Positions 36,107 to 49,453 of a DNA stretch of 64,000 nucleotides are shown here, piece by piece; within the stretch, counting starts at the first letter, position 1; the number at the start of each line of letters is the position of its first letter. The notes beneath the pieces were generated by a model, which saw nothing but the letters and a program-made list of their open reading frames with translations, was not told the origin of the DNA and did no database searches. Position numbers and translations under genes: made by a program. This DNA is from Vespa crabro (Eukaryota > Arthropoda > Insecta > Hymenoptera > Vespidae), in contig NC_060957.1 of NCBI RefSeq assembly GCF_910589235.1, positions 8,170,162-8,234,161 of the forward strand, written 5' to 3'.

Positions 36107-38490
36107 CACACAATGTAAGCCAGATTTTGTCTGGCTCGAGCGTCGCTCAATGTTCAGTGCCTGGAATGTTGTATGCTCATGAGTTTCATTAGAAGACGAT
36201 GATATAATGAAGGACAATTTGATAGAACTTAATAAATCGTTGTTGAAAGAGTGTTTGAGATAGATATTCTAGATGACGAACACTATTAATCTTTCACTTT
36301 GAATTTATATACAATGCTTTTTCGTACAGAAGTTGCGAAAACCATGAGGGATCTCAAGAGTTCTGCTCTTCTTTTTTGATGTTATTTCTACAATCTATAT
36401 AAAAAGTTTGAAAAAAAAGAGTGTGATTTTTTCAAATGGACAAAATTTCAAGCATTAGTGATTTTTGTATTTATAATAATGTTTGTATACAGTTCGCGTG
36501 AAATGTATTATATACGATGTAGTTATTATTAGGGTAATTTTTCAAAACAGATATTATATATCGCGTGTCAAGAACTGCAACAACCACAAGAAGATAACAA
36601 AAAATAAATAAATCCCTCATATAAGTCATTTACCATTTATATTTAGATTTTCAATACGTTAGATAATAGAAACACATATATGTCCATAAAGGATAAAGAA
36701 AAAACTTTACCCCACAAAATTTCATTTAACTTCGAATCGCAACACATGTGATAGTCATAAACGCGTGATCACGTGTATGATAATCTCATATCACGTTATT
36801 GTAAAATGAAAATTTGACAATAAGAGGATTCTGTGTGCCACAGGATTCGTTTATTACGATAACTTAATTTCATACTAAATCTTTCCTGGACATAATGTGT
36901 AAATCGCTGAACATTGCTTTTGAGTCTGTGCTTAGTTGTAATATTTATATTATATTTGTAACATCCACTAGTGGCCTTAACTCTGTAATTAACTATCGAT
37001 ACATCCATTATTTGCAATTACATAAACGTAATCAATTTCTCTGAGAATTTTATATTAGATATCTTTAGATTATTTTATTAAAACTATTAGGCCGTTATTA
37101 AACTTTAATATTATTTTGCCGATAGGCCATTTATAACTTCAATATCATTTTGCCGATGTATTCGTTGTTTACCGAGATATATTTTATACTTCCGGTCACA
37201 ATTCGAGTTCTTCCAACGACTGGCCAAACAACCACAAGTATCAATTATCTCTAAAGAAAGTAATTCTCGGCAAGATAGCTATTTTCTCTCCGGACGGCAT
37301 TATAATCATTTCTTTTATATCTAGTTATTTTTATTCTTTCATTATTTAAAAATACTCTGTCCTCCTATTTTTAAAGATCATTCCAGATAGTCGTTTAGTA
37401 CGGAGCAAAGGAGAGTAAAAATCATGAAAGTGAGAGAAAGATTTATATATATGTGTATATATATATATATATTTATTATATATATATATATATATATATT
37501 AAAATATATGTATATGTATGTAGGTGTGTGTATATGCGCGCATGTTATTACAGATTCGTATATTCACACACGCACGTTGCTATAGCGAGTGAAAAATATT
37601 TAAGTTATTTTAAAATAACATTTATTACTAGTCACACGTATCGTGGACAAAGGCAGCAAATACGCGAGCCAATTGTGTAGAAAAATTAAGAAAAAAGTAT
37701 GTACGAAGAAAAATTTATTCAGAAATGGAACAATGAGATCGACTATTGCTATCTATAATTATTATGATTTTAGAAGTTGTGTATTCATGTTAACCGACTG
37801 AGGGATATTTATAATTATTCATATTATTGCTATAATTTTGTTAAAATAAATAGAGAATGTATATGTACAGTAGGTATGCCATTCCATTCTAAGCACGTTA
37901 TATTTTTCTGCGTTCTACAATTTATCTTAAACTCTTAACACACCTTCCACTTCTATAGAAGCAACCTTAGCACGATTATCACACGATTAATGAAAAGAAA
38001 CTTGTGCTTTCTTTCGATAATTTGTTATGGAATTGCGATTCTTCTTCATACATTCGAATGTCTCGCGAGAAAATGAAAACAAATAATTGCATATCCATGC
38101 GGAATGAAAGGAAGAGACGGCAATGAATCAACCAAATTTTTCGCTAGTCTAATGTTTTCCTGGTATAGACTGTGACAAAATAAAATGCGAATTCGTTAAG
38201 AGATGAGTTGAAAATAAAAATCAGATGAAGAAAATGTACTGTCTTATGTTTATACGTCTACGAACAAACACATAAACATATCCTGACAATTAAAATTCTT
38301 ACGTATTATATTTAATTTTGAAAAAGAAGAAACAAAAAAAAAAGGACAAAAGAACATTATTCAAAATATACAAAACAGTAGCGTACGTACAATAATTCAA
38401 GCCCCCTATAAAAGATAAACTCTAAAGAGAGTAACGATGAGTAGGGACCTTGATTGAACTCGATCCGTTCCTGACGAACATTAGAGTCGT
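36107..38490 (+). other. USP31 3' UTR and downstream intergenic
   Basis: AATAAA at 36231-36236, about 125 nt after the stop, is the first good polyadenylation signal; tandem AATAAA copies lie at about 36600-36612. No coding exon recognised after this. A small duplicated unit with the ATTTTGCCGAT motif lies at about 37100-37160, and an AT tract at 37446-37500. Confidence 0.5.
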
Positions 38491-38698
38491 TTCTCGTAGT
38501 ATCGGCGTGCGGTAGAGCGAGACTTCATAAGAGAAGGATGCGCTGGTGAGAGCGCAACGCAGCCGCGCCGCGATTGGCCGAGGCGCCGCCCCACTCCCTC
38601 ACGGCTCTCAGTTGGGCTCGGGCCTCCGTCGGGTATAGTACGTGTGTGTCGTGCTCTCGTGCGTCGCTTAAGCGAGACTTCTCAGTGAAAGAATAAAG
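38490..38698 (+). promoter_or_regulatory. CpG-rich promoter and candidate non-coding first exon
   Basis: A compact block rich in CpG, unlike the AT-rich surroundings, has GC-box-like CCGCCCC, an inverted CCAAT box (GATTGGCC near 38570) and initiator-like TCAGTT at 38608 and TCAGTG at 38682. It ends in a strong splice donor, AAAG|GTAAGG, with the last exon base at 38698. It points along the plus strand. The next plus-strand coding sequence is the tweety gene, whose first coding exon has an acceptor before its ATG. A 19 kb first intron would join them. This is inferred and no transcript is available. Confidence 0.45.
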
Positions 38699-38839
38699 GT
38701 AAGGATTAAACGTTTTAACGTAAATGCACGAAAGTTTCATTATCCTTAACGCGATTCTACCTTTAAAATCTAAAAACTCATTCGTTCTTTCTCAATATCG
38801 TTGTGTTTCTTTTTTCCTTTTTTCTTTTTTTTTCCTTTT

Positions 38840-38870
38840 TCTTTTTTTTTTTTTTTTTTTTTTTTTTGAA
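38840..38870. repeat. Poly-T tract
   Basis: T-rich run with rare C interruptions just downstream of the CpG-rich block. Confidence 0.8.
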
Positions 38871-39230
38871 ACATCAAAGCTTTTTAATTTTTCATTTTCT
38901 CGAGAAACGAGAACGGAAAATGATGAGAATAAGAGGAAAAATCATTAACGATATTAAGAAAAAGAACGAGTATACGATAATAAGAAGAGGCCAGCGCCTC
39001 TCCTTTCGAGATAAGAGAAGAAAAGAGGAATAGGAACAACATTGGTGGCGCTCATGCCCGCCTTTGGTGTGTACTCTCGGGATCGATACACGGGCACGCA
39101 CTTCGCGCGGCGCCGGTGTAAGAATACGTCGTATACACGTCCCTTCCTGCTTTGTCCCCCTTTTTCCCTTTACCCTCGTGGAGGACGCATACAGGCTGCT
39201 CTTGCCTGCCAGCTTGTCTGGCCTGCATGC

Positions 39231-39307
39231 GTACGTACGTGCGTACAAACAAACGTACGTGCCTGCATACGTGCGTACGTACCTACGTACGTACGTACGT
39301 ACGTACA
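39231..39307. repeat. (ACGT)n microsatellite
   Basis: Self-complementary ACGT/GTAC tetramers, interrupted by ACAAACAAAC. Frames through it give VRTYVRTY-type runs on both strands, which are artefacts. Confidence 0.9.
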
Positions 39308-39364
39308 TGTATACCTATACAAACGAACGAACGATGAAGAAGGAGAGTAAGGGTGGATTTTCTG

Positions 39365-39434
39365 TAAGAGAAAGAGAGATAGAGATAGAGAGAGAGGTAG
39401 AGAGAGAGAAAGAGAAAAGAGAAAGGGGCTGGGC

Positions 39435-39521
<87 letters not shown>
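39365..39521. repeat. (GA)n microsatellite
   Basis: Imperfect GAGATA/GAGAAA units, then about 42 pure GA units from 39438. Confidence 0.95.
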
Positions 39522-39523
<2 letters not shown>

Positions 39524-39738
39524 CAAAAGCGACCCGCAGATGTGCCGCGATGCGGGTGTCTCGAGATCGTAAAATTCACCCTCTTCGTTTACGAAAGAGA
39601 AAGAAAGAGAGAAATAGAAAGATGGGTTCATGAAGACGGAAGAGATCGGTGGCGCGAACTTGAAGGGTGATATAAGAGACGACAACGAGGAGAAAGAAAT
39701 AGAGAAAGAAAGTTCCTCGCCGAATTGTCTGTCTTTTT

Positions 39739-39755
39739 CTTTTTCTTTCTCTCTT

Positions 39756-39786
<31 letters not shown>
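39739..39786. repeat. (CT)n-(CA)n microsatellite
   Basis: CTTT and CT units followed by CA units. Confidence 0.85.
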
Positions 39787-40076
39787 TACACACTCTTATA
39801 TACAGACGTAAACCAAGCAAGAGTTGTACTCTTGTCTACTTTTTCGACTGCACTCAGAGACTCCAGACTTCTTTTTTCTTTCTTCATCCTTTTTCCATTC
39901 TGTTTTCGTCTTCCCAGGACTGTTACAGCCGGCTACGAACATTCCACTCGAATTGCACGAAAAAACGTTCGTTTCGTTCTTTCTCGTTCTCTTTTTATTT
40001 CAAACTTTCACGGTTTGTTTTAAGTACGTTTTTGAACGATCAAAAGACGTCGTCTTGCTCTTTCTTTCTCTCTTTC

Positions 40077-40079
<3 letters not shown>

Positions 40080-40117
<38 letters not shown>
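40080..40117. repeat. (GT)n microsatellite
   Basis: About 18 GT units. Confidence 0.95.
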
Positions 40118-40120
<3 letters not shown>

Positions 40121-40129
40121 CAAACATGA

Positions 40130-40657
40130 TAAGGGTTGAAGTTTATACAAATGAATTTCAAGATTTCTTATCTCTTTTTCACCCACACATACACACACAA
40201 TTTTATCATTCAACAATATGTCCATTAATAATAACATTCATGGTTTGTTCAAATGAATTTCAATATCTCTATTTCACTTTTTGAACTTTATCATTCAACA
40301 ATATATGCAACAATAATGATACTCACGATGTTTATTCGATCAATTTTCAAGATTTCTCTTTCTATCTCTCTCTCTCTCTCTCTCTCTCTTTTACAATTTT
40401 ATAATTCAACAATATGTCAATTAATAATGGTACTCATGAAGCTTATTCAAATGAATGTAAAGATCTCTCTTTTTTCTATCTTTTCCACATTTATCATCCA
40501 ATGATTCATTCTAAGTTTATCCAAATCAAATTCAATATCTCTTTTTTCTCTATTTTTCGATTTTATGATTCAAGAGTACGTTTACAAATAAGGATGCTCT
40601 CAAAGTTTATTCAAATAAATTCCAAACACTCTCTCTCTCTCTCTCTTTCTCCCTCTT

Positions 40658-40725
<68 letters not shown>

Positions 40726-40790
40726 CACCCAATAATATATCTACTAGTATTTATATTAATTAATGGGAAATATTTTGTAAAATATATGAT
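40130..40790. repeat. Degenerate minisatellite, ~70-110 bp units
   Basis: A motif like TTTATCATTCAACAATATG recurs at about 40202, 40288, 40398, 40490, 40562 and 40722. Each is followed by a TTATTCAAATGAATTTCAA-like stretch and a pyrimidine-rich end. Unit lengths differ because pure CT tracts (40363-40390, 40629-40655) and a GT tract (40672-40722) expanded inside individual units. Confidence 0.75.
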
Positions 40791-41105
40791 CAGTATATGT
40801 GAATATTTTGATCGGTATAAATAATTAAGCGTCAGGATTACGTCTAGATTACGTTTGGGTTTATTATAAATACTGACTATCTATTTAAAATATCGATAAA
40901 TTAATATATTTACAAAGCATATTAATTAAAATATTGATATTAAAGTACTGATATTTTATTATAAATTAAACTGTTATATTATAAACTAATGACATAAATA
41001 TTCTCAACTGAATTACATTAAATTCTACTTTTTAGAATTTCTGTTTTCTGTTTGAAACATAAAAAAAGAAAAAAGGAACTTTCAACAAAAGACTAATACT
41101 GAGAT

Positions 41106-41114
41106 GAGGAAAAG

Positions 41115-41145
<31 letters not shown>

Positions 41146-41210
41146 GAAAGAAAAAGAAAGAGAGAAAGAGAGAGAGTGAGAGAAAGAGAAAGAAAAAGAG
41201 AGATAGAGAG
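41106..41210. repeat. GA-rich purine tract
   Basis: Imperfect GA/GAAA units over about 100 bp. Confidence 0.9.
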
Positions 41211-41839
41211 CTTTAACCCTTCGCATGTGCGTCGACCTCGAATACGACGCGAGATTACCTTTAAAGGTGCGTTTACGTGTCTCTTTTATCTCTTCGATTC
41301 TTTCCAGGCAATATCTAGTTAGTATTACTCACGTATCGTCGAGAGAATCGAATCGATGCTCGACGATATAAGAAGATATAAGATGGATCTTTGTGATCAG
41401 GTGTTGTCTTTATTGTTGCACTTGTACGCATTATACGTTCAATTTGTTCTCTATTCATCTATATATTTATTTATCTATCTATGTATGTATATATATATAT
41501 ATATATATATGTATATAAAATATCTTTACTTGAGCCTCGAACGAGCACCATTTTCATGGCGTATTTATGGAACGATCATTCACCTCACGATCTATGCTCT
41601 CGAGTTTATCGATCGTCCTTACAGTATACTTCCGTTTCCTTTCGATTATTTTTTTTTTGTTACGATGTTCTTTCTTCCGATTACGAAGGCTAACCTTAAA
41701 AAGAAAAGAATTCTTTGAGAAGTTGAAATTATTTGAAATTTTACTTGTTTAATAATAAAATGATTGTTATGAAAGAAAGGCACGTTTTTGTTCGAGTATT
41801 TCTTTTATTCTTTATTTTTTTTTCTTTATTACTATTATT

Positions 41840-41866
41840 TTTTTTTTTTTTTTTTTTTTTTTTTTA
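41840..41866. repeat. Poly-T tract
   Basis: More than 20 consecutive T. Confidence 0.9.
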
Positions 41867-42713
41867 GTTTGTTTGTTTTCATGCGACATTTTTTATCATT
41901 TAGAAAGTTTGTTCGTACGTGAAGAATGGCGTATACGTATGTATGTACGTACCGTTCTCATTTCGAACAGAAAATATGTATGCAATGTTGAGATTTATGT
42001 ATTGTGGTATATCAAAGTTTTACATAAGTATTCATTTATTCTGGAAACATTACTGTTACTTTAATAAATTATACGTAATTTATGGACTCTCATTTAATTT
42101 AATTTAATAATAACTTATTCGAAATATTCAAATTTACCGGGTATAATTCGTCTATCTTGACATTTAGATATTTGAAATTATAAACATGAAACATTGATCT
42201 TATCTTAATCTTTTTTTTCTTTTTTTTTTTTCTTTTTTCTTATTTCTTTCGATCGATCAAGAAAAATAATATTATTCTCGATCGCAAAGAAATGATAATT
42301 CCTATTGACTCGACTTTGTTCTTCGTAGCGTGCAAAACGCACGTTTGGATTTCACGCGACAAACTCGAGGAAAACGACGAACGATCGATACGTTTGTGGC
42401 TTCGACGTTGCTACGAAGAAAAGAATTGTGATTATGATACGAGAAATAAATCAAGTTGTTTCAAACATACTAGGAATACTAATACGCATACATTCCTATT
42501 TACTGACTAATCAGATTCTCAATCCAATCATGAGTTATAAAAATAGTAATTATTTTCATTATTATATGTCGATCTTTTATTTCTAGATATCCTTCTAGTC
42601 TTTTTAAATTTATTTTATCAAATTGCATCGAACATCAAGCTGATTTATTTATTATCATTTATATAGTGATTTTTTTCTTATAAATAAAAATTTCAATGAT
42701 ATTATGAATTATA

Positions 42714-42714
<1 letters not shown>

Positions 42715-42770
<56 letters not shown>

Positions 42771-42780
42771 TATTATTATT
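42715..42780. repeat. (AAT)n microsatellite
   Basis: About 17 AAT units followed by an inverted ATT run, so the end is palindromic. Confidence 0.95.
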
Positions 42781-45597
42781 TTTTCCCTTGATTTTTTTCA
42801 TCTTTCTCCATTTCATTTGACTTCGTCGTTAAATATTCACCGAACCGAGCTAATTAATCCATTATTAACTATTATCATGCCATTTTCTATATATTCTATG
42901 CTGATTAACTTGATATCGATCGATACTTCTTTCTTACGTTACTCGAATAACACAGAATTCAACCCCAACGTCACGTTGTCACAGTTGCTCAGCCATAATT
43001 TTTCGTTGTTGAAAGTTGAGAGTACTCTCCATCTTATATGCATGTCACTTATTTTAATATTATTTTTCTCTCATCGTTATCACTAATAAAAGATAATGCA
43101 GCGTGATAATTCGAATAGGAAAAAATGGAAGGATGTTACGCTCCTGAAGATTAAAAGTAAATCGATATTATTATCGATGGTCGTTACACCATTATCGACA
43201 CCTGAATCCACTTGCGCACTCAGTTTTCATAGAAAATTAAATGGAAAACTCGTGGGCTCTCGAATATCTTCGAAAAGGGATGAAAAGGGAAATTTCGATG
43301 GGGTTGTTGATGAGATTACTCACGGAACAAAAAAAAAAAGAAAAAAAAAATGTGGAGAACTTTGAAGAAAGAAGGGACAAATACGAGTTCTCCCAATAAA
43401 AATTTCATGTATCTATACGCAGCCGAAATTTTACATACAGTACCTATCTATGTGTACGTCGAATGTGAACTTGTATGTGTATAGGTACGTATGGTTGAAA
43501 AGGAACCGATAAATTTTGACATAAAATTTGTTGGAGGATGCTCCAACATGTCAGACTTTACTTTTACTCGCTCTTCTCGTTTTTACACCTTCTTTCCTCT
43601 TTTAATTCGGTAGTTACGTCTCCTCGGTAGCATATTTGAATACTGCATTCATGTTAGTTTTCTTTTTTATTTTTGTAATTTTTTTTATTAAAAGGATGGA
43701 AAATAATATTTTTCTTAATTAAATTCTCTTGCAAATCTCTATAACGTCATGTAACTTTACATGCTCATGAAATACATTTATTTCTTTTTTACAATTCATT
43801 TCATTTTGTCGCTACAAATTTAATTTTTACCTTATATATCAAAAATTTCAATGTTTTAATAGATGTATACATATATATATATATATTCCTAAACTAAAGA
43901 AAGTGTATATAATAATATATATTAATATAAAATAATAACATACTATACTAAGTTATACAATATATTATACTATATATTTTAGTAATATATTGTACTAATG
44001 AATTGCACATAATTTACTGTAATATTAGTATATTATAGTATTAGTATTATAGTATACTATATTATATTATTAATACTAATTTAATAGTAAAATATATAGT
44101 ACAATATACTAACTTATTATAAGTAATACTATTTCAGAAAAAAACTTTCAAATTATGTAAGTTTTTGTAGGGACGATAAAAAATTGGATTACAGAGTATT
44201 AAGAGAATATAAAGAAGTTTTATATAAAATTTAATGACAACTTTTAGAAATTATTTGAATTTTGCTTTATTTAAGAAAATAAAATTAAGAAAACAATTAT
44301 AAAATCAAAAAAAAAATTTAATAAAAAATAAAATCTGTACAATTGTTCAGTTACAATTGTAACTGAATAAATCAATTGTAACTGAATAATTCGTGATAAA
44401 TCAGTTGTATAAAATAAATTATATTTTTACAAAAAAATTGTTATTAAATTCCAATTATGTGAGAAGTATTATTTGTGCAATAACGCTTGACGATGTTTGA
44501 TATCAATGCATTACAAAAGATTGATTGGCCGTAGTTACTCTTTATTTACCGCTACGTTGCACAATTCGATCGTTGTAAAGTGAGAGACATCGATATTGTA
44601 CAAAAAAAAAAAAAAAAATACAACAAAAAGAAAAAAAAAACCAGTGAAACGTAGCCGAGATAGAACAAAGCGACGGCTCGATTAATCGATTTACGTTCCG
44701 TGAAATCAAAACTAGCGCTGTTGTGTTGTCTACAGATGATCTATTCTAAAGATTAAAATCGATTTTCAATCTATGTTCTCTCTTCTTTGATGCGAATAAT
44801 GTTATTTTCTTATCGTATTGTCACCGTTCAACAAATACTCGATTATATCGACAAAAGAGACAAATTTGTTCTTCTTTTTCTCTTCAAAATTGTTTCATTA
44901 AATTTTTTGTATGAATTATATACGGTTTTTTTTATAAAATCCATTTTTTTTTTATTTTCCAATATCATATTTTTTTTTTTATTATATGTAATATTTAAAC
45001 AATTTTATATAATATTAAAGCATAAAAAACATATGTTAACACATTAAACATTATTATTAATATAATAATATTAATATAATTTGATATAATGTTAAAATAT
45101 AAAATAAATATATTATATTATAGAAACATGATTATATCATACATTATTTGATATTAATAACAATACATTTGATATTAATAATTTACAAAATTTTATATAT
45201 TTTAAAGACGCAATAATTTATACAATTAGGACTTTTGATTACAGTATCATAAAAATTTTGATTCTTTATTTTAATATTCTTCTTTCTGATAATAATAAGA
45301 TATTTCGTAAGATCAAAATAGTGATGGTGCAAATGCATTCGAGTGTATATGCACGTGCAATAATTCGCAAGCGAAGCGAACGGAAACGTTATTGAATTCA
45401 CAGTAGAGCAGCCGAGTGGGTCATTGGAATGTGGCGATGTATTGCTATATACGTCACTGACTGCCATGCATGCATCAATGGTACGGATACGTTCGATTTA
45501 CAATGAACGATTGGTATGCAAGGTGAGAAGTTGATCTTCTCGTTCTTTCCTTGAATCTTCAATATGCCGACGTTCACTCTCAAAAGAACTTAATATT

Positions 45598-45598
45598 C

Positions 45599-45636
<38 letters not shown>

Positions 45637-45660
45637 ATTCTCTCTCTCTCTTTCTCTCTT
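45598..45660. repeat. (CT)n microsatellite
   Basis: CT units interrupted by CATT, ending in CTTAAA. Confidence 0.9.
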
Positions 45661-46129
45661 AAAAAAAAAAAAAAATTTATAAAACTCAATTTTTATCACG
45701 AAAACTCATCCTTATCTTTTCATTTATCATTTAATTTAATTTCCTCTCTTTTTGTTAATCCAATTTCGATTTAATTCAAAGTATTTGTTATTCTAATGCT
45801 TTTGAAATATCTTTTGAAGATCGAACCTGAGGAAAAAATTTCATTGATTTTTTCGATACAATCGCGAAAAGTTTCTTATGAAAAAGTGAGGGGAAAAAAA
45901 AAAAGAAAAAAAAGAAAAAATTACGTTAATAGGTAGGCCGAATTGAATAAAGTTTTGAACGATCGTCCTATTCTTGGGGTAGCTTGCATAATTGTAGAAA
46001 GCTCGCGAATAAGAAAGGAAGATTCTGGAATCCTCTTTTCATGAATGTTACCGTCTCTAGCAAATTATCCATCGGTTAACGCGAAACGATAGAAAAGCCA
46101 AGCCTCCGGAGTCTTCAGAAATCCAAGGC

Positions 46130-46440
46130 AACCGAGACTTTCTCACTCACCCCTTCTCACCTTATCCTCTCCCATCACCCTCACCACCGCCCATGCTCCC
46201 GTCCCTCCTCTGCTCTCGCCTTTTCAAAGGCTTGAGTTTTCCGAGTAAACGCTTCGGGCTTTTCGTTACACCCTGGAGCTTGTAGCTGAACGAAGGGGCG
46301 GAGGAAGGGAGGAGGACTTTTTAGCCGGTAGAATTGCAATGCAAACTATGTTGAAGCGAGCCGCGAGCACGCGACCGAACTAGCGAGGAGCTCGTCGACC
46401 CTTTCTAACAGCCTTCAATGAAATATTATTTTCCTGGTAC
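46130..46440. promoter_or_regulatory. GC-richer island, possible regulatory element
   Basis: A C-rich stretch (46140-46220) is followed by GGGGCGG near 46297 and CpG-rich sequence to 46400. It stands out from the AT-rich surroundings. A weak donor-like CTG|GTACGAGT lies near 46437, so an alternative first exon is possible. No direct evidence of function. Confidence 0.25.
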
Positions 46441-47226
46441 GAGTTAAGGAAATCTGACCTGAAAAGGGAAGCCGTTACCGCTCAGTTTAAACGACTCGAT
46501 GATGAAACTATATCTATTGTTTTAATTTCTTTTCAATGAATTTCTCTTGACGATCTTGTTTATATTACGCGAAGACAAATTCTATTTCTCTCTTTCTCTA
46601 TATATATTTAATCATAATAAATTTTTTGAATTTATTTACACGATTATTCCTATTTTACATATTTTATTGTTAAGTTTAATTTAATAATTAGGAGAGAACG
46701 TTTATCGATTATTTTTTTTCTGATCAATCAACGAAATCTTATTTTGTCAATTATAATCGGCGATACTTATAACATTTATATTTTATTACGACAAATTTCG
46801 ATCAATTTAAAATATTTCCTTTATCGATTATTAATAGACAATCCTTTTTCATATCGCTTTTATTTATTTTTATTAAGTTCATTTAAAAAAAGAAATAACC
46901 CCGACGATTATCGATTATCCTAAGGAACGAAATGTAGGACATATTTTTATATACATATACTTACGTCTGAACTCCCTATTGTTCCCTTTTATATTCTTCC
47001 AAAGCATTAAGAACTTATGATACTATCGATAGTTTTAATGTTTAATTCTGTTTTAAAGAAAATAGAAAAAAAATAGCTAGATGGTAGAGTTACGTACCTA
47101 GAATGAATTCGGGTCATCGTGCTGTGTATAATGGCAGCTAACGTGTAAATGCTTCTTGATAAGGGAACACGACGCATTAGGTGATACGAATGTACATATA
47201 TTCACGCGCGCGTACATACACACACA

Positions 47227-47230
<4 letters not shown>

Positions 47231-47265
<35 letters not shown>

Positions 47266-47281
47266 GGAGAGAGAGAGAGAT
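47231..47281. repeat. (AT)n-(GA)n microsatellite
   Basis: AT tract to about 47262 then short GA tract. Confidence 0.85.
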
Positions 47282-48200
47282 GGTTATGCAGTGACATTGT
47301 TCTAGCTACTGTGCTCATACACGCGTATAATCCCATACATGTACCTCTCTAACACGAAGCAAATCGCGCGTGAGCTCACCTGTCGACTTCAAATAGATAG
47401 GCATACATGCATTATAACTATTGCGTGTCTCTATTACGCTCGTATGTACGTGTACGTACACGAGAACAGTATGGAATATAACGTTGTTTCTGAATTAATA
47501 AAGCGATCCTTTTGATAAAAGAAACTGACGTTACTACGTTCAGTAGCTAGCTAGCTTGCTACGATCATTTTACTCTACCTTAGAGTCAAGCTCTCTGTTC
47601 TTTCGGGAAAATTTATAATTCACCTTCGAGTTATAACATGCTAGTACGATTTATAAGAGAATTTCTAAGAAAAGCAAGAGAGAGAAAGAAAGATTGAGAG
47701 TAAGAGTAAGAGAGAGAGAGAGAGAGAAAGAGAAAGAGAGAGACTCTTTATAAAAATATATTATTAAAGAGTTTGAGATGCCTAGATTTACGACAAAATA
47801 TTTAATTTTTTCTTTTATTATTTATTATTTTCTCACCGTTATTCCCTTGATATTTCATTTTAATGAAAGTTCGTAAAAATAATAACTGCAAACGAATGAA
47901 AAACAAAAATAAACAAAAAAAAAAAGAAAAAGAAGAAAGAAAGTTCGTAAAAATATCTAATTGCTTTCGTTAACGTTACTTTTCGGGCACGGCCTTTTTC
48001 TCATCGTTTAGGATTATTATCGATAAGGGTGAAAAATGTCGATATCGTGGCCTCTCCTTTTCCCGTAAAGTTTTCCCAACGGAGACATTTTCTCGGAAAA
48101 AATGCGACCGCCGACGCTTTAAGGGAAATTGGCACGGACATCGAATAAGGAACGATCAATATTCAATTATTGAAGTTCTCCCTCCTCGAAATTCTCCACT

Positions 48201-48224
48201 GATATATATATATATACATACACA

Positions 48225-48263
<39 letters not shown>
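48201..48263. repeat. (AT)n microsatellite
   Basis: Two AT tracts separated by a CATACACACGC insert. Confidence 0.9.
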
Positions 48264-48267
<4 letters not shown>

Positions 48268-48379
48268 TATGTTACATGCTAGCTGTTACAGTTTTAGAAC
48301 GTCGTTTGGGTTACCACTACTTATGCATCCTGCAACAGCACGAAACTTTTGATTCATCGTTTTATTTCGTTTCGTGATA

Positions 48380-48382
<3 letters not shown>

Positions 48383-48432
<50 letters not shown>

Positions 48433-48458
48433 TTCTCTCTCTCTCTCTTTCTCCTTAT
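48383..48458. repeat. (CT)n microsatellite
   Basis: About 20 pure CT units, then CTTT/CT units. Confidence 0.9.
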
Positions 48459-49034
48459 TTCTCTCTGTTTCTCTCAGTGAGAGAGTCAATTAAACATTTA
48501 ACGACTACTTCGTGAAGCCAGCCGAGTAGAAATGAACAAACTTATAATTTGCTCGTTAATATTCCACAATCTAAAACTTTATTATATTATAAAAGATTTC
48601 TATTTGCTTTAGAAATTTTCATTGACAAATTTTCCTTTTACATCTTTTCTATGAAAATCTTTTATGTTTTAACTATAATATACTCTAATGGATAGCACTT
48701 TTGAAAACGGTAATTTAACGTAATAGATTCGAAAGTCTAATTACGGGGTAAGTCTATTATGTTGGGGTTTGATTGATAAGCAATTAAAAATTAATGTGAT
48801 ATAGATTTGCGAGTTGAGAGAAATTAGGAGGAAAGCAATTTTCAAGTGATTTTTAAATGAATCATCTTTGAATTGTTCATTTGATGATATTTTTATGAGT
48901 AAAACTCACTTAATGAATATGTAAATTATTTTTACATACATTTTAATATTTAAACGCCATTCACTTTTTCAGAATCTCTGCTTTAATGTAATAATTAATT
49001 CTCTTTTTGAACATATGTATGTTTCATACATAAA

Positions 49035-49128
49035 TGAGAGAGAGAGAGGAAGAGAGAGAGAGAAAGAGAGAGGGAGAGGGAGGAAGGGAGAGAGAGGAAG
49101 GGAGAGAGAGGGAGGGAGGGAGCGAAAG
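49035..49128. repeat. GA-rich purine tract
   Basis: Imperfect GA/GGGA units; a second GA run lies at about 49230-49260. Confidence 0.85.
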
Positions 49129-49407
49129 TAAAAGAAAAAGAATATCTTTTATATTTTGATTATAAAAGACTCTCATGTAATAATTACTGCTGTTTCTTAC
49201 GTATCGAAGATATACATAAGGAAAAGAGGGGGAGAAAAAGAGAGAGAGAGAGAGAGAAAGCTAAAGAGGAATAAAAGAAAGCAAATTCCGTTAGAGCATC
49301 TGGCCGTCATATTTATTCGTTGAGCATAAACCGTGACATGTGAAGTTACCTTCGACTTTGGTATCCTTGTAATCGTCACATTTACGACTCCATATGCATA
49401 TATACAT

Positions 49408-49412
<5 letters not shown>

Positions 49413-49447
<35 letters not shown>
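49413..49447. repeat. (AT)n microsatellite
   Basis: About 16 AT units. Confidence 0.9.

Positions 49448-49453
<6 letters not shown>

Noticed and set aside
39064..39685. Long overlapping frames on both strands (up to 189 and 171 codons)
   Set aside because: They are built from ACGT and GA microsatellites, giving Tyr-Val-Arg-Thr and Arg-Glu or Leu-Ser runs. No protein-like segment or start context.
43096..43365. 89-codon plus-strand frame, basic
   Set aside because: No similarity recognised, ends in an A-rich run, isolated in repeat-rich DNA.
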